Shown: piece after piece, positions 48,070 to 60,891 of the stretch
Numbering within the stretch: the first letter of the stretch is position 1
How the letters are laid out: each line of letters starts with the position of its first letter
Assembly: GCA_022644775.1 (NCBI GenBank)
Contig: JALCHN010000003.1
Location: 19,787 to 83,786 of the forward strand
DNA from: Eggerthellaceae bacterium
GTDB lineage: Bacteria; Actinomycetota; Coriobacteriia; Coriobacteriales; Eggerthellaceae
Reading direction: 5' to 3'
DNA: 64,000 nt
Translations under genes and position numbers: made by a program
The notes under the pieces: model-generated
Told to the model about the DNA's origin: nothing
Database searches by the model: none
The model's input: the letters and a program-made list of their open reading frames with translations, nothing else

Positions 48070-48101
48070 ACGCCCGCCTGCGCGCGAACGCAGACGGGCG
48101 T
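48070..48101 (-). terminator. Rho-independent terminator downstream of rpoZ
   Basis: ACGCCCGTCTGCG...CGCAGGCGGGCGTTTTC on minus strand. Confidence 0.8.
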
Positions 48102-48123
48102 GCAACGAACGGTGCGCTGGGGC

Positions 48124-48384
48124 CTAGTGGGCCTGGGCGTCGATCGTGTTGGGATCGTAGGACACTTCGCCCTTGGCGATTTCGTCGAAGGCGATGGACA
48201 GCGGCTTCTTGTTGGAAGCGCGCGCCACTTCCACGGCGGTGGACAGCTGGATGGCGCGATCGCGCTGGCCGCGCAGCATGTCGTTGATGTCGTGGGCGCG
48301 ATGCGAGGCAACCGCGCACAGCAGGAATCGGTCGTTGTCGACTTCGGCAAGCAGGTCTTCGATTTTCGGTTCGATCAAACTCAT
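48124..48384 (-). CDS. rpoZ: RNA polymerase omega subunit
   Basis: EPKIEDLLAEVDNDRFLLCAVASHRAHDINDM...KPLSIAFDEIAKGEV; between gmk and thiI. Confidence 0.92.
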   Translation of the reverse strand: MSLIEPKIEDLLAEVDNDRFLLCAVASHRAHDINDMLRGQRDRAIQLSTAVEVARASNKKPLSIAFDEIAKGEVSYDPNTIDAQAH

Positions 48385-48398
48385 CGTGTGCGAATTCC

Positions 48399-48968
48399 TT
48401 ACGATTGGTTGGCTTTGCTCTCGATGTAGGCCACCAGTTCATCGGTCGCCCGGTCGAGGTTGTCGTTCATAACCAGATAATCATACTTCTCTTTTTGGGA
48501 AAGTTCTACCTGGGCCACCTTCATACGCGCAGCAATCACATCTTCCGATTCGGTGCCGCGACCGCGCAGGCGTGCGAGCAACTCCTCTTCGCTCGGCACG
48601 TCGATGAACACGAGATGGGCTTCCGGCAGTTTTTCACGCACCTGGAAGGCTCCCTGCACATCGATTTCCAGGATGACCTGGTCCCCCGCATCGATGTGCT
48701 CCTTCACGCTGGCGAGCGGCGTGCCGTACTTGTGCGCGTGCACGTGCGCCCATTCCAGAAATCCGCCGCGCGCGACGAGGTCGTCGAATTGGTCGTCGGT
48801 CATGAAGAAGTACGACGTGCCGTCGACCTCCCCTTCGCGCGGCGGACGGGTGGTCGCGCTCACCGACACCCAGGCGTCGGGCACGCGGTCGAGCACGCGC
48901 GAGACGAGCGTCCCCTTGCCCGCGCCCGACGGCCCCGAGATGACGAAGAGGTTGCCGCGGCGCGCCAC
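48399..48968 (-). CDS. gmk: Guanylate kinase
   Basis: LFVISGPSGAGKGTLVSRVL, SATTRPPREGEVDGTSYFF, LEIDVQGA. Confidence 0.97.
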   Translation of the reverse strand: MARRGNLFVISGPSGAGKGTLVSRVLDRVPDAWVSVSATTRPPREGEVDGTSYFFMTDDQFDDLVARGGFLEWAHVHAHKYGTPLASVKEHIDAGDQVILEIDVQGAFQVREKLPEAHLVFIDVPSEEELLARLRGRGTESEDVIAARMKVAQVELSQKEKYDYLVMNDNLDRATDELVAYIESKANQS

Positions 48969-49276
48969 TAGCCGAGCCTCTCGAGCAGGGCGGCCTGCTG
49001 GCGCTCGCCCAAACCGCGCAGACGGCGGCTCTCGGCGATGTGCACTTCGGCCATGACCTTTTCGGCCTTGGCCTTGCCGTAGCCGGGCAGGGTCTCGATG
49101 AGGGTGACAACCTTCATGCGGCCCACGACCGGGTCGTTCTTCATGGCAAGGGCCTGCTCGATCGTGATTTTGCCGGTTTTCAGGTCTTCGCGCACCTGGG
49201 CGCGCTTGATGCGGGCGGCCTTCGCCTTTTCGAGCGCCGCCTTGCGCTCTTCTTGGGTGAGCTGAGGAATAGGCAT
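48968..49276 (-). CDS. mihF: Integration host factor, actinobacterial type (mIHF)
   Basis: ALEKAKAARIKRAQVREDLKTGKITIEQAL...VVTLIETLPGYGKAKAEKVMAEVHIAESRRLRGLGERQQAALLE. Confidence 0.95.
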   Translation of the reverse strand: MPIPQLTQEERKAALEKAKAARIKRAQVREDLKTGKITIEQALAMKNDPVVGRMKVVTLIETLPGYGKAKAEKVMAEVHIAESRRLRGLGERQQAALLERLG

Positions 49277-49628
49277 GAGTATCTCCTTCTCTCCCGTGGT
49301 GATTCCTCTTTCGTCTAGTTCGGATGTTAGTACAATTTTTCCGCGACGAACAGGGAAAATGCTATTTTTCGCAGGGTGTGTGCACCTCGTGGGCGCCGCA
49401 CTTGGCCCGCGCGCGGCGGGCTTGGGCGCCGCGCGCGGAGTTCCGCATCGACCGTCACAGAGCTCGGCACCCGCATGCGGTGCCTGCGGAATGCGAATTT
49501 ACGATAACCAGCTATCACCCCAGGTCAGAGAGGCGCGCCGGGAAGACCCGCCCCCGCATCGCGCCTGTTCCCGACTGCCAGCCAGAGTAGAATCGTCTGA
49601 ACAGACGACGTCCGAACGAGGAGAGCCC

Positions 49629-50483
49629 ATGCGCATCGCCGAAGCCTATCGAGCCGACAAGATACCCCTGTCCTACGAAATGTTCCCGCCCAAAGGCGAG
49701 CTCGGGATCGAAGAGGCGCGCCGCGTGCTCGACGGCTTGGCCCTACTCGACCCCACCTTCGTGTCGGTGACCTATTCGGCCGGCGGTTCGGGAAATTCAA
49801 AGCGGACGGTCGACATCGCCGAAATGGGCGCGCGCGACGTGGGCCTCACGATGATGCCCCACCTCACCTGCGCCGGCGCCGACCCGGCCCAAATCGCCCG
49901 CAGCATCGAAGCGCTCAAGGCGGCCGGCATCGAGAACGTGCTCGCCCTGCGCGGCGACTTGGGCCGGGTGGCTGCATCCCCCGACTACCGCTTCGCCAAG
50001 GACCTCATCCCCCAACTGCGCGAAGCCGGCTTCTGCGTGGGCGCCGCCGCCTATCCGGAAGGCCATATCGACTGCCTCGACAGGCGCGAGAACGTCGAGC
50101 ACCTTAAGGAGAAGGAAGACGCGGGCGCGGAGTTCTTCGTGTCCCAGCTCTTCTTCGACAACGAGGTCGCCTATCGCTTCCTCGATGAGTGCCGCGCGGC
50201 CCGCATCCGCGTCCCTATCGAGTTCGGCATCATGCCGGTGACCTCGAAGGCGCAGGTGGCGCGTATGGTCTTCATGTGCGGAGCGAGTTTGCCCTCGCGC
50301 CTGGTGAAGATCCTCGCGCGCTACGAGGACGCACCCGACGACCTGCGCCGGGCCGGCATCGAATACGCGGCCGACCAGCTCTGCGACTTGGCCCGCCACG
50401 GCGTCGACGGCCTGCACATCTATTGCATGAACAACGCCGACACGGCCCGCGAGCTGCACGACGCCGTGGAGCCCTTCCGGTGA
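49629..50483 (+). CDS. metF: 5,10-methylenetetrahydrofolate reductase
   Basis: PLSYEMFPPKGELGIEEA, SVTYSAGGSGNSK, NVLALRGD, EFGIMPVTSKAQVARM. Confidence 0.95.
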   Translation: MRIAEAYRADKIPLSYEMFPPKGELGIEEARRVLDGLALLDPTFVSVTYSAGGSGNSKRTVDIAEMGARDVGLTMMPHLTCAGADPAQIARSIEALKAAGIENVLALRGDLGRVAASPDYRFAKDLIPQLREAGFCVGAAAYPEGHIDCLDRRENVEHLKEKEDAGAEFFVSQLFFDNEVAYRFLDECRAARIRVPIEFGIMPVTSKAQVARMVFMCGASLPSRLVKILARYEDAPDDLRRAGIEYAADQLCDLARHGVDGLHIYCMNNADTARELHDAVEPFR

Positions 50484-51184
50484 GCTTGGAAGGCCCCGTG
50501 CGCATGGGGAGGCCCGAATGCGCCGTCGACCGCGCCGAGGCCCTCCGCTACCTGGGCTATGCGGGGCAAGACGTCGATGCGGCGCTCGAAGAGCGCATCG
50601 ACGGCATGTTCGAGCGCTGTGCGCGCACCTGCGAGCCCGCCTACGTCTTCCGGATCTTCCCCGCCCGATTAGGCGAGAAGGGCGTCGTCCTCGACGGCTC
50701 GGGCATCGTCCTTGTGGGCGCCGACATCGCCCGCCATCTGCACGGGGCCCGCTTCGTGGCCGTCATGGCGGCGACCGCCGGCATGACAAGCGAGCGCGAG
50801 CTGCGCCGTCTTTCGGCCACCAACGGGCTCGACGCGATGGTCTACGGGGCCGCCGCCTCGTCGATCGCCGAAGCGGCGAGCGATGCCTGCAACGCCGCTA
50901 TCGTCGCAGAGGCGCGCGCGGCGGGGCTCTGCACCAACTGGCGCTACTCCCCCGGGTACGGCGACCTGCCGCTCGACGTGCAGCCCGCCATCGTGCGCGC
51001 CCTCGAGGCGACCAAACGTTTGGGGCTCGCCGTCACGCCAACCAACCTTCTTGTGCCGGCCAAGAGCGTCACCGCTCTGGTGGGCCTCTTCGACGAGAAG
51101 CAAGACGACAAGCGGTCGTGCGCCGGCTGTTCGTTTTCTCCCTATTGCAATTTGAGAAAGGCGGGAACGCCATGCTACCGATAA
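50480..51184 (+). CDS. Stand-alone vitamin B12-dependent methionine synthase activation domain protein
   Basis: GTG start overlapping metF stop; RYSPGYGDLPLDVQPAIVRALEATKRLGLAVTPTNLLVPAKSVTALVGL; C-terminal CAGCSFSPYC. Confidence 0.9.
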   Translation: MSLEGPVRMGRPECAVDRAEALRYLGYAGQDVDAALEERIDGMFERCARTCEPAYVFRIFPARLGEKGVVLDGSGIVLVGADIARHLHGARFVAVMAATAGMTSERELRRLSATNGLDAMVYGAAASSIAEAASDACNAAIVAEARAAGLCTNWRYSPGYGDLPLDVQPAIVRALEATKRLGLAVTPTNLLVPAKSVTALVGLFDEKQDDKRSCAGCSFSPYCNLRKAGTPCYR

Positions 51185-53637
51185 CCGAAGGCGGGCTGCG
51201 CCCGCGCAACGCGCTCGACGTGCGCGCCAAGGACGACCATCTGCGCCGCGTGCTCGAGGGGCGGGACCACCTGCTCTTCGACGGCGCTATGGGCACCATG
51301 CTCCAGCGCGCGGGTCTCGAAGCCGGCGAGCTGCCCGAGCTTCTGTGCATCACGCACCCCGAGCAGATCGAGGCCGTGCATCGCGCCTACGTCGCGGCGG
51401 GCAGCGAAGTCGTGACGACCAACACCTTCGGGGCCAACGCCCTTAAACTCGACGGGGCCGCGACGGTCGACGCCGTCTTCGAAGCGGCCATTCGCTGCGC
51501 CAAACGGTCGGGCGCCCGCTACGTGGCCGCCGACATCGGCCCCTCGGGCGCCCTGCTTGAGCCCATGGGCACCTACGCCTTCGACGACGCCTACGAGCTC
51601 TTCGCCGAACAAGCCCGCGCGGCGGCCGCCCACGGGGCCGACCTCTTCATCATCGAGACGATGACCGACCTGCTCGAGATGAAGGCGGCCCTCTTGGCCT
51701 GCAAGGAACAGACCGACCTGCCTATCTTCGCAACGATGACCTTCGAGGAAAACGGGCGCACCTTCTTGGGCACGAGCCCCGAAGTGGCCGCCCTCGCGCT
51801 TTCGGCCCTGGGCGCCAACGTGGTGGGCATCAACTGCTCGTTGGGGCCGGCACAGCTCGCGCCCCTGGTGCGCACGATGCTCGCCTACGCGCCCTGCCCC
51901 GTCATGCTGCAAGCCAACGCCGGGCTGCCCTCTATGGTAGACGGCCGCACGGTCTACTCGATTTCGCCCGCATCCTACGTGGGGGCTGTCGAGCCTCTCA
52001 TCGAGGCGGGCGTGACCGTCGTGGGCGGCTGCTGCGGCACCGACCCCGACTACATTGCGCTCGAACGCGCGGCGCTCGAGAGGCACCCGGTGCCCGAGCG
52101 CACGGTCGAGCGGCATACGGCCCTCACCTCGGCGCAGAACGCCGTCGTCCTGCACGGCAGCGAGGTGGGCGTCATCGGCGAGCGCATCAATCCCACGGGC
52201 AAGCCCAAGCTCAAGGCGGCCCTGCGCGCCGGCAACTGGCAGTACGCGGTAGGCGAGGCGCTCGCCCAGGCCGAAGCCGGCGCCGACCTTCTCGACGTGA
52301 ACGCCGGCCTGCCGGAAATCGACGAAGCCGCGGCGCTCGTCGCCTTGGTGCGCGAGATCCAGGGCGTCTGCGGGCTTCCGCTGCAGATCGATTCGTCCGA
52401 CCCCGTGGCGGTCGAGGCCGCCGTGCGCAGCTACGCGGGCAAGCCCTTGATCAATTCCGTCAACGGCAAGCGGGACAACCTCGCAGCCATCCTGCCGATC
52501 GTAAAGCACTACGGGTGCGCCGTCGTGGGGCTCACGCTCGACGAGGGAGGCATTCCGCCCACGGCCGAGGAGCGCGTCGCCATCGCGGAAAAGATCGTGA
52601 ACGCCGCCGCATCGCACGGCATTCCCCGCGAGGACGTCCTCATCGACTGCCTGGTCATGTCTGCTTCAACCAACCAACGCGAAGTGGGCGAGATCCTCAA
52701 GGCCGTGCGCTTGGTGAAGGAGCGCTTGGGCTGCCGCACGGTGCTCGGCGTGTCCAACGTGAGCTTCGGCCTTCCCGCCCGTCCCATCGTCAACGCCACC
52801 TTCTTGGCCGCCGCCTTTTCGGCCGGACTCGATCTGCCCATCCTCAATCCCCTGGCGGCCCGCTACCGGGAAGTGGTCGATACCTGGCGCGTGCTCTGCG
52901 GGCAGGACGAGGGGTCGGCCCGCTACATCGAGGCCTACGCGAACTACCAGACGGCGCCCGCTTCCGCAGCGTCCTCGTCGAAGCCCAATACGGCAGCGGC
53001 GGGAGCAGCCGCATCCGACGACGCGGCCTCTGCCCTCGCCAAGCTCGTGATTGCCGGTAATAAGGGCGACGTGCCCGCCGTGGTCGAGGCTATGCTCGAC
53101 GACACGGACGCCCTATCGGTCATCGACGACCACCTCATCCCCGCCCTCGACGAGGTGGGTCGACGCTTCGAGGCAGGCACCTTCTTCCTCCCCCAGCTCA
53201 TGGCCGCCTCCGAAGCCGCCAAAGCGGGATTCGACGTGATTCGCGAGCGGACGCCGGCGGCCGAAGCGGTGCGCGGCCCCATCGCCGTCGCCACGGTGAA
53301 AGGCGACATCCACGACATCGGGAAGAACATCGTGAAGATGCTGCTCGAGAACTACGGCTACGCGGTAATCGACTTAGGGCGCGACGTCGAACCGCAGGCG
53401 GTGCTCGACTGCGTGCGCGCCCACGACGTGAAGATCGTGGGGCTTTCGGCCCTCATGACCTCGACGGTGACCGGCATGAAGGAGACGATCGACCTGCTTC
53501 ATGCGCACACGCCCCAGGTGAAGATCATGGTGGGCGGCGCCGTGCTCAACGCCGAATACGCCCAGATGGTGGGCGCCGATTTCTACGCCAAAGACGCCGC
53601 CGAAAGCGCCAAATTTGCCGCCCAGGTGCTCGGCTAG
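51172..53637 (+). CDS. metH: Cobalamin-dependent methionine synthase (Hcy, pterin, cap and B12 domains; no AdoMet domain)
   Basis: LLFDGAMGTMLQRAG, GGCCGTDPDYI, GERINPTGKPKLK, DIHDIGKNIVKMLLENYGY. Confidence 0.96.
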   Translation: MLPITEGGLRPRNALDVRAKDDHLRRVLEGRDHLLFDGAMGTMLQRAGLEAGELPELLCITHPEQIEAVHRAYVAAGSEVVTTNTFGANALKLDGAATVDAVFEAAIRCAKRSGARYVAADIGPSGALLEPMGTYAFDDAYELFAEQARAAAAHGADLFIIETMTDLLEMKAALLACKEQTDLPIFATMTFEENGRTFLGTSPEVAALALSALGANVVGINCSLGPAQLAPLVRTMLAYAPCPVMLQANAGLPSMVDGRTVYSISPASYVGAVEPLIEAGVTVVGGCCGTDPDYIALERAALERHPVPERTVERHTALTSAQNAVVLHGSEVGVIGERINPTGKPKLKAALRAGNWQYAVGEALAQAEAGADLLDVNAGLPEIDEAAALVALVREIQGVCGLPLQIDSSDPVAVEAAVRSYAGKPLINSVNGKRDNLAAILPIVKHYGCAVVGLTLDEGGIPPTAEERVAIAEKIVNAAASHGIPREDVLIDCLVMSASTNQREVGEILKAVRLVKERLGCRTVLGVSNVSFGLPARPIVNATFLAAAFSAGLDLPILNPLAARYREVVDTWRVLCGQDEGSARYIEAYANYQTAPASAASSSKPNTAAAGAAASDDAASALAKLVIAGNKGDVPAVVEAMLDDTDALSVIDDHLIPALDEVGRRFEAGTFFLPQLMAASEAAKAGFDVIRERTPAAEAVRGPIAVATVKGDIHDIGKNIVKMLLENYGYAVIDLGRDVEPQAVLDCVRAHDVKIVGLSALMTSTVTGMKETIDLLHAHTPQVKIMVGGAVLNAEYAQMVGADFYAKDAAESAKFAAQVLG

Positions 53638-53675
53638 GGGGCACGGGAGTCGGGGGTCGCATCTCCCCGATACAA

Positions 53676-53705
53676 AAACGGGGCCCTCGTACGAGGGCCC
53701 CGTTT
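53676..53705. terminator. Bidirectional terminator between convergent metH and pyrF
   Basis: Perfect 30-bp palindrome AAACGGGGCCCTCGTACGAGGGCCCCGTTT. Confidence 0.85.
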
Positions 53706-53726
53706 GCGCATATGGACGGTGCGGCG

Positions 53727-54473
53727 CTACCAGTCGGTAGAAGCGCCCGCCACCTCGTCGACGATCGAGAGGAAGGCCCGGCACGGGTCGTCTGCCTGCG
53801 TGATCGGCCTGCCGATCACCAGATGGGAGGCGCCGTTGGAGATGGCCTGAGCGGGTGTTGCGATGCGGCTCTGGTCGCCCACGGCGGAACCCGCCGGACG
53901 CACGCCCGGCGTGACGATGTAGGCGTCGGGGCCCAGGAGCTCGCGGAGCATCTTCGCCTCCTGGGGCGAAGCCACCACGCCCGAGGCGCCCGCGTTCTGC
54001 GCCAGCTTGGCAAGTGAGCGCACCTGGTCGGCAACGGGCAACACGACGTTGGTCGCCTCGAGCGCCTTCTGGTCCATGCTCGTGAGCACGGTGATCGCGA
54101 GCATGACGGGCGTTTCGCAGCCGAAGTCACCGGCCGCTTCTTCCGCCCCGCGAATGGCCTCTTCCATCATCTTGGTGCCGCCGACCGCATGCATCGTGAG
54201 CATGTCGGCGCCCGCCTGCGCAGCCGAACGGGCGGCCCCGTGCACCTGGTGAGGAATGTCGTGGAACTTCAGGTCGAGGAAGATCTTGAAGCCCGCGCTC
54301 TTCAGCTCGTTGACGATAGAAGGGCCCAGTGCGTAGAAGAGCGTCATGCCGATCTTCAGCCAGCGGGCATGGCCCGACAGGGTGTCGGCAAGATCGAGCG
54401 CGCGGGCCCGGTCGCAGTCGAGCGCGACGATGATGCGCTCGGCGGGGTCGAGACGGTCGAAATGTTCTAGCAT
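53727..54473 (-). CDS. pyrF: Orotidine 5'-phosphate decarboxylase
   Basis: [32 protein letters not shown]. Confidence 0.96.
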   Translation of the reverse strand: MLEHFDRLDPAERIIVALDCDRARALDLADTLSGHARWLKIGMTLFYALGPSIVNELKSAGFKIFLDLKFHDIPHQVHGAARSAAQAGADMLTMHAVGGTKMMEEAIRGAEEAAGDFGCETPVMLAITVLTSMDQKALEATNVVLPVADQVRSLAKLAQNAGASGVVASPQEAKMLRELLGPDAYIVTPGVRPAGSAVGDQSRIATPAQAISNGASHLVIGRPITQADDPCRAFLSIVDEVAGASTDW

Positions 54474-55384
54474 TGCAAGCCTCCGATCAATTCGTTGACG
54501 TCGGTGACGCCCTGGTCGTCGCAGTAACGCCTGATTCCTTCGATCACATCGTGGGTGGCGGTGGGGTTCATGAAGTTGGCGGTGCCCACGGCCACGGCCG
54601 TCGCACCTGCGAGCATGAACTCGACCGCGTCGGTGCCCGTGACGATGCCGCCCATGCCGAGCAGGGGAACCTTCACCGCCTTGTGGACCTCCCAGACCAT
54701 GCGCAGAGCCACCGGTTTCACCGCCGGGCCCGAAAGGCCGCCCACCACGCGGGCGAGCACCGGCTTGCGGCGCTTGGCGTCGATGGCCATGCCGAGTAGG
54801 GTGTTGATCAGCGAAATCGCGTCGGCGCCGCTCGCTTCGGCCGCGCGGGCAATCTCGGCGATGTCGGTGACGTTGGGCGACAGCTTCACGATCATCGGTT
54901 TGTTCGTGGCCGCGCGGCAGGCGCCGACGACCTTTTCGACGCTGGGCACATGGGTCCCGAAGGTCATGCCGCCCGCGTCGACGTTGGGGCAGCTGATGTT
55001 GATCTCGTAGGCGTCGACGCGGTCGTCGTCATCGAGCGCTTCAATCACGTCGACGTATTCCTGCATGCTGTGGCCCGACACGTTGACGATGACGGGAACG
55101 TCGTGCGGGGCGAGCCAGGCAAGGTAGTCGTCCTTCATCACCTGGACGCCGGGGTTCTGCAGGCCGATCGAGTTGAGCATGCCCGAAGGCGTTTCGGCTA
55201 TGCGGGGGCTCGCGTTGCCCTCCCAGCCGTGAAGCGAGACGCCTTTGGTCGTCACGGCGCCCAGTTCGTCGACGGGCACGAAGTCGTTGTACTCCTGGCC
55301 GGCGCCGAAGGTGCCCGACGCGACGGTCACGGGGTTCTTCATGCGAAGGCCGCCCAGGTTCACGGCCATGTTCACTTGAGCCAT
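54467..55384 (-). CDS. pyrD: Dihydroorotate dehydrogenase B catalytic subunit
   Basis: [49 protein letters not shown]. Confidence 0.96.
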   Translation of the reverse strand: MAQVNMAVNLGGLRMKNPVTVASGTFGAGQEYNDFVPVDELGAVTTKGVSLHGWEGNASPRIAETPSGMLNSIGLQNPGVQVMKDDYLAWLAPHDVPVIVNVSGHSMQEYVDVIEALDDDDRVDAYEINISCPNVDAGGMTFGTHVPSVEKVVGACRAATNKPMIVKLSPNVTDIAEIARAAEASGADAISLINTLLGMAIDAKRRKPVLARVVGGLSGPAVKPVALRMVWEVHKAVKVPLLGMGGIVTGTDAVEFMLAGATAVAVGTANFMNPTATHDVIEGIRRYCDDQGVTDVNELIGGLQC

Positions 55385-56173
55385 CTACCACACCACCTTG
55401 GAGGATTCAAAGACCGGGCCGTCGACGCAGGCGCGGCGCTTGCCGTCCGTCGTGTCGACGACGCAGGACAGGCACGCGCCCACGCCGCAGGCCATGCGGC
55501 GCTCCATCGACACCTGGCATTCCACCTGGGCGTCGGCGGCCATCTGCGCGACGATGCGCATGAGCGGTTCGGGGCCGCAGCAGGCGACATGATCATAGGC
55601 ATGGGCGGCCAAGAGGTCTGCGGCCGGTTGGGTGCAGAAGCCGGAAAAGCCGAACGAGCCGTCGTCGGTGGCGACGACGGGAGCGTGCCCGAGCAGGGCC
55701 GTGTAGGCGTCGTAGGTGGCAAGCGCCGCCTTGGTGGCCGCGCCGAGGACCACGTCGACCGCAACCCCAGCCGCGAGCAGGGCCTTGGCGTGCAGGAAGA
55801 GGGGCGCCGCCCCTACCCCGCCGCCTATGAGCAGGGCGCGCTCGGTGCCTGTAGGCGCCTGCCAGCCATGGCCCACCGGCCCGATCTGGCTCGCCACGTC
55901 GCCGGCGCAAAGGTCGGTCATGCGATGGCTGCCGTAGCCCAGATCCTGGTAGAGGATGTCGAGCGTGCCCGCTTGCGGGTCGCAGTCGAACACCGAGAAG
56001 GGCCGGCGCAGAATGTGGTCGGGCATGCCCGGCACCTGCAGGTGGACGAACTGCCCCGGCTGCAGGCGAGCGGCGATGCGCGGGCTTTCCAAAGAAACGA
56101 CGAAGAGCCGGGGACCGACTCCCTCGTTGGCGAGAACGCGGGCGTCCTCGCAGACCAGTTGGTTGTGCTCCAC
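55385..56173 (-). CDS. pyrK: Dihydroorotate dehydrogenase electron transfer subunit
   Basis: RRPFSVFDCD, LIGGGVGAAPLFLHAKAL, CGVGACLSCVVDTTDGKRRACVDGPVF; GTG start after GGGAAGGAG (ORF track start at 56209 also possible). Confidence 0.94.
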   Translation of the reverse strand: MEHNQLVCEDARVLANEGVGPRLFVVSLESPRIAARLQPGQFVHLQVPGMPDHILRRPFSVFDCDPQAGTLDILYQDLGYGSHRMTDLCAGDVASQIGPVGHGWQAPTGTERALLIGGGVGAAPLFLHAKALLAAGVAVDVVLGAATKAALATYDAYTALLGHAPVVATDDGSFGFSGFCTQPAADLLAAHAYDHVACCGPEPLMRIVAQMAADAQVECQVSMERRMACGVGACLSCVVDTTDGKRRACVDGPVFESSKVVW

Positions 56174-56227
56174 CAGTGCTCCTTCCCAAACGGGGCGCGC
56201 CCCCGCCAAGAGGCGCGCCCGGACCTT

Positions 56228-59444
<3,217 letters not shown>

Positions 59445-59452
<8 letters not shown>

Positions 59453-60797
59453 GAGCGGCCTCCTTCGCGGCGCCGAAGTTCCAGCCGGCAAGGCGGTCGG
59501 CGGCGATGTCGATGTCCAGGTAGTCGGAGCGGCCGTCCATCAGGCGGGTGAAGGCCGTGAAGAGATAGTGGGCGTCGGTGGGCCCGGCCTGCGCTTCGGG
59601 GTGGTACTGCACCGAGAAGGCCGGCACGTCGAGCAGGGCGATGCCTTCGGCCGTGCCGTCGTTCAAGTTGACGTGGGTGAGCTGGATGCGGCCGAAGCGG
59701 TCGTTATGCACCACGGGCGCGATCCCCTTCTCGACCCAATAGCGCAGGTCGGCATGGGGCGCGCTCGCGCCGCCCGAAAGCTCGGGCACGAGCGGGCCGA
59801 GCGAATCGAACAGGAGGCCGAACCCGTGGTTCTGGGAGGTGATTTCCACGCGGTGGGTGCGCAGGTTCATGACCGGCTGGTTGCCGCCGCGGTGGCCGAA
59901 CTTGAGCTTTTCGATCTGGGCGCCGCAGGCTTTGGAGATCATCTGGTGGCCCAGGCAGATGCCGAAGACGGGCACCTTGCCGAGCAGCTTCTCGACCTGG
60001 GTGTAGGTGCCTTCGACGCGGTCGGGGTCGCCGGGGCCGTTGGAAAGGAAGACGCCGTCGGGATGGGCGGCGAGCACCTTTTCGGCCGGCGTGTCCCAGG
60101 GCACCACGGTCACGCGGCAGCCCACGCGGGCGAGGTTTTCCAGGATGCCGTCCTTCATGCCGCAGTCGTAGGCCACGACGTGGTAACGTTCGGGCGCCGG
60201 AGCGGCGAGCGCGAAGGCGTGCGAGGCGGGCACGGTGGACGCATCGTATTCGTAGGGAGCCTCGCAGGACACCCTTTCGACGTAGTTCACATCGGACAGG
60301 CTCGGGGCGGCCTCGATCTTCGCCACGAGGCTTTTGGGGTCGAGGTCGAGCGTGGAGATCACGCCCTGCTGGGCGCCCACTTCGCGGATGTGGCGCACGA
60401 GGGCGCGCGTGTCGACGCCTTCGATGCCCACGATGTTGTTGCGCACCAGGAAGGCGGGCAGCGATTCGCCCGAGCGCCAGTTGCTCGGTGTGTAGCACAT
60501 GTCGTGCACGACCATGCCGGTGGCGGCGGTGCGGTTGCGCTGGGCGTCTTCCAGGCAGACGCCGTAGTTGCCGATCTGCGGGTAGGTCATCGTGACGATC
60601 TGGCCGGCGTAGCTGGGGTCGGTGATGACTTCGACGTAGCCGACCAAGGAGGTGTTGAAGCACACCTCGCCGAACGCCTCCCCTTCCGCGCCGCAGCTCG
60701 CACCGGGCCAGACGGTGCCGTCGGCGAGCACGAGCAGAGCGGGGACGGGCGCCGGTTTCGACGTGTGCGCCAGCATCTCGTTAGCTAATTGGCTCAA
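59445..60797 (-). CDS. carA: Carbamoyl-phosphate synthase small subunit
   Basis: [62 protein letters not shown]; probable TTG start after GAGAGG. Confidence 0.96.
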
Positions 60798-60831
60798 AAT
60801 TTAATCCTCTCTTGCGGAATTGCGGAATAAA

Positions 60832-60868
60832 AAACGGTGCGCCTGGCGTGGGAGAAGGCGCACCGTTT
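60832..60868 (-). terminator. Intrinsic terminator between pyrC and carA
   Basis: AAACGGTGCGCC...GGCGCACCGTTT with continuing TTTTTTATT on minus strand. Confidence 0.88.
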
Positions 60869-60891
60869 CGCAGGCGGAATTCACCGGATCG

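Noticed and set aside
49500-49628. Cobalamin (B12) riboswitch upstream of metF
   Set aside because: Expected from gene content, but no convincing B12 box or conserved core was seen; left as an unassigned structured leader.
50518-51171. N-terminal extension of the metH ORF (ORF track 1039 aa)
   Set aside because: Arg-rich out-of-frame overlap of the activation-domain gene; real metH start is the ATG at 51172.
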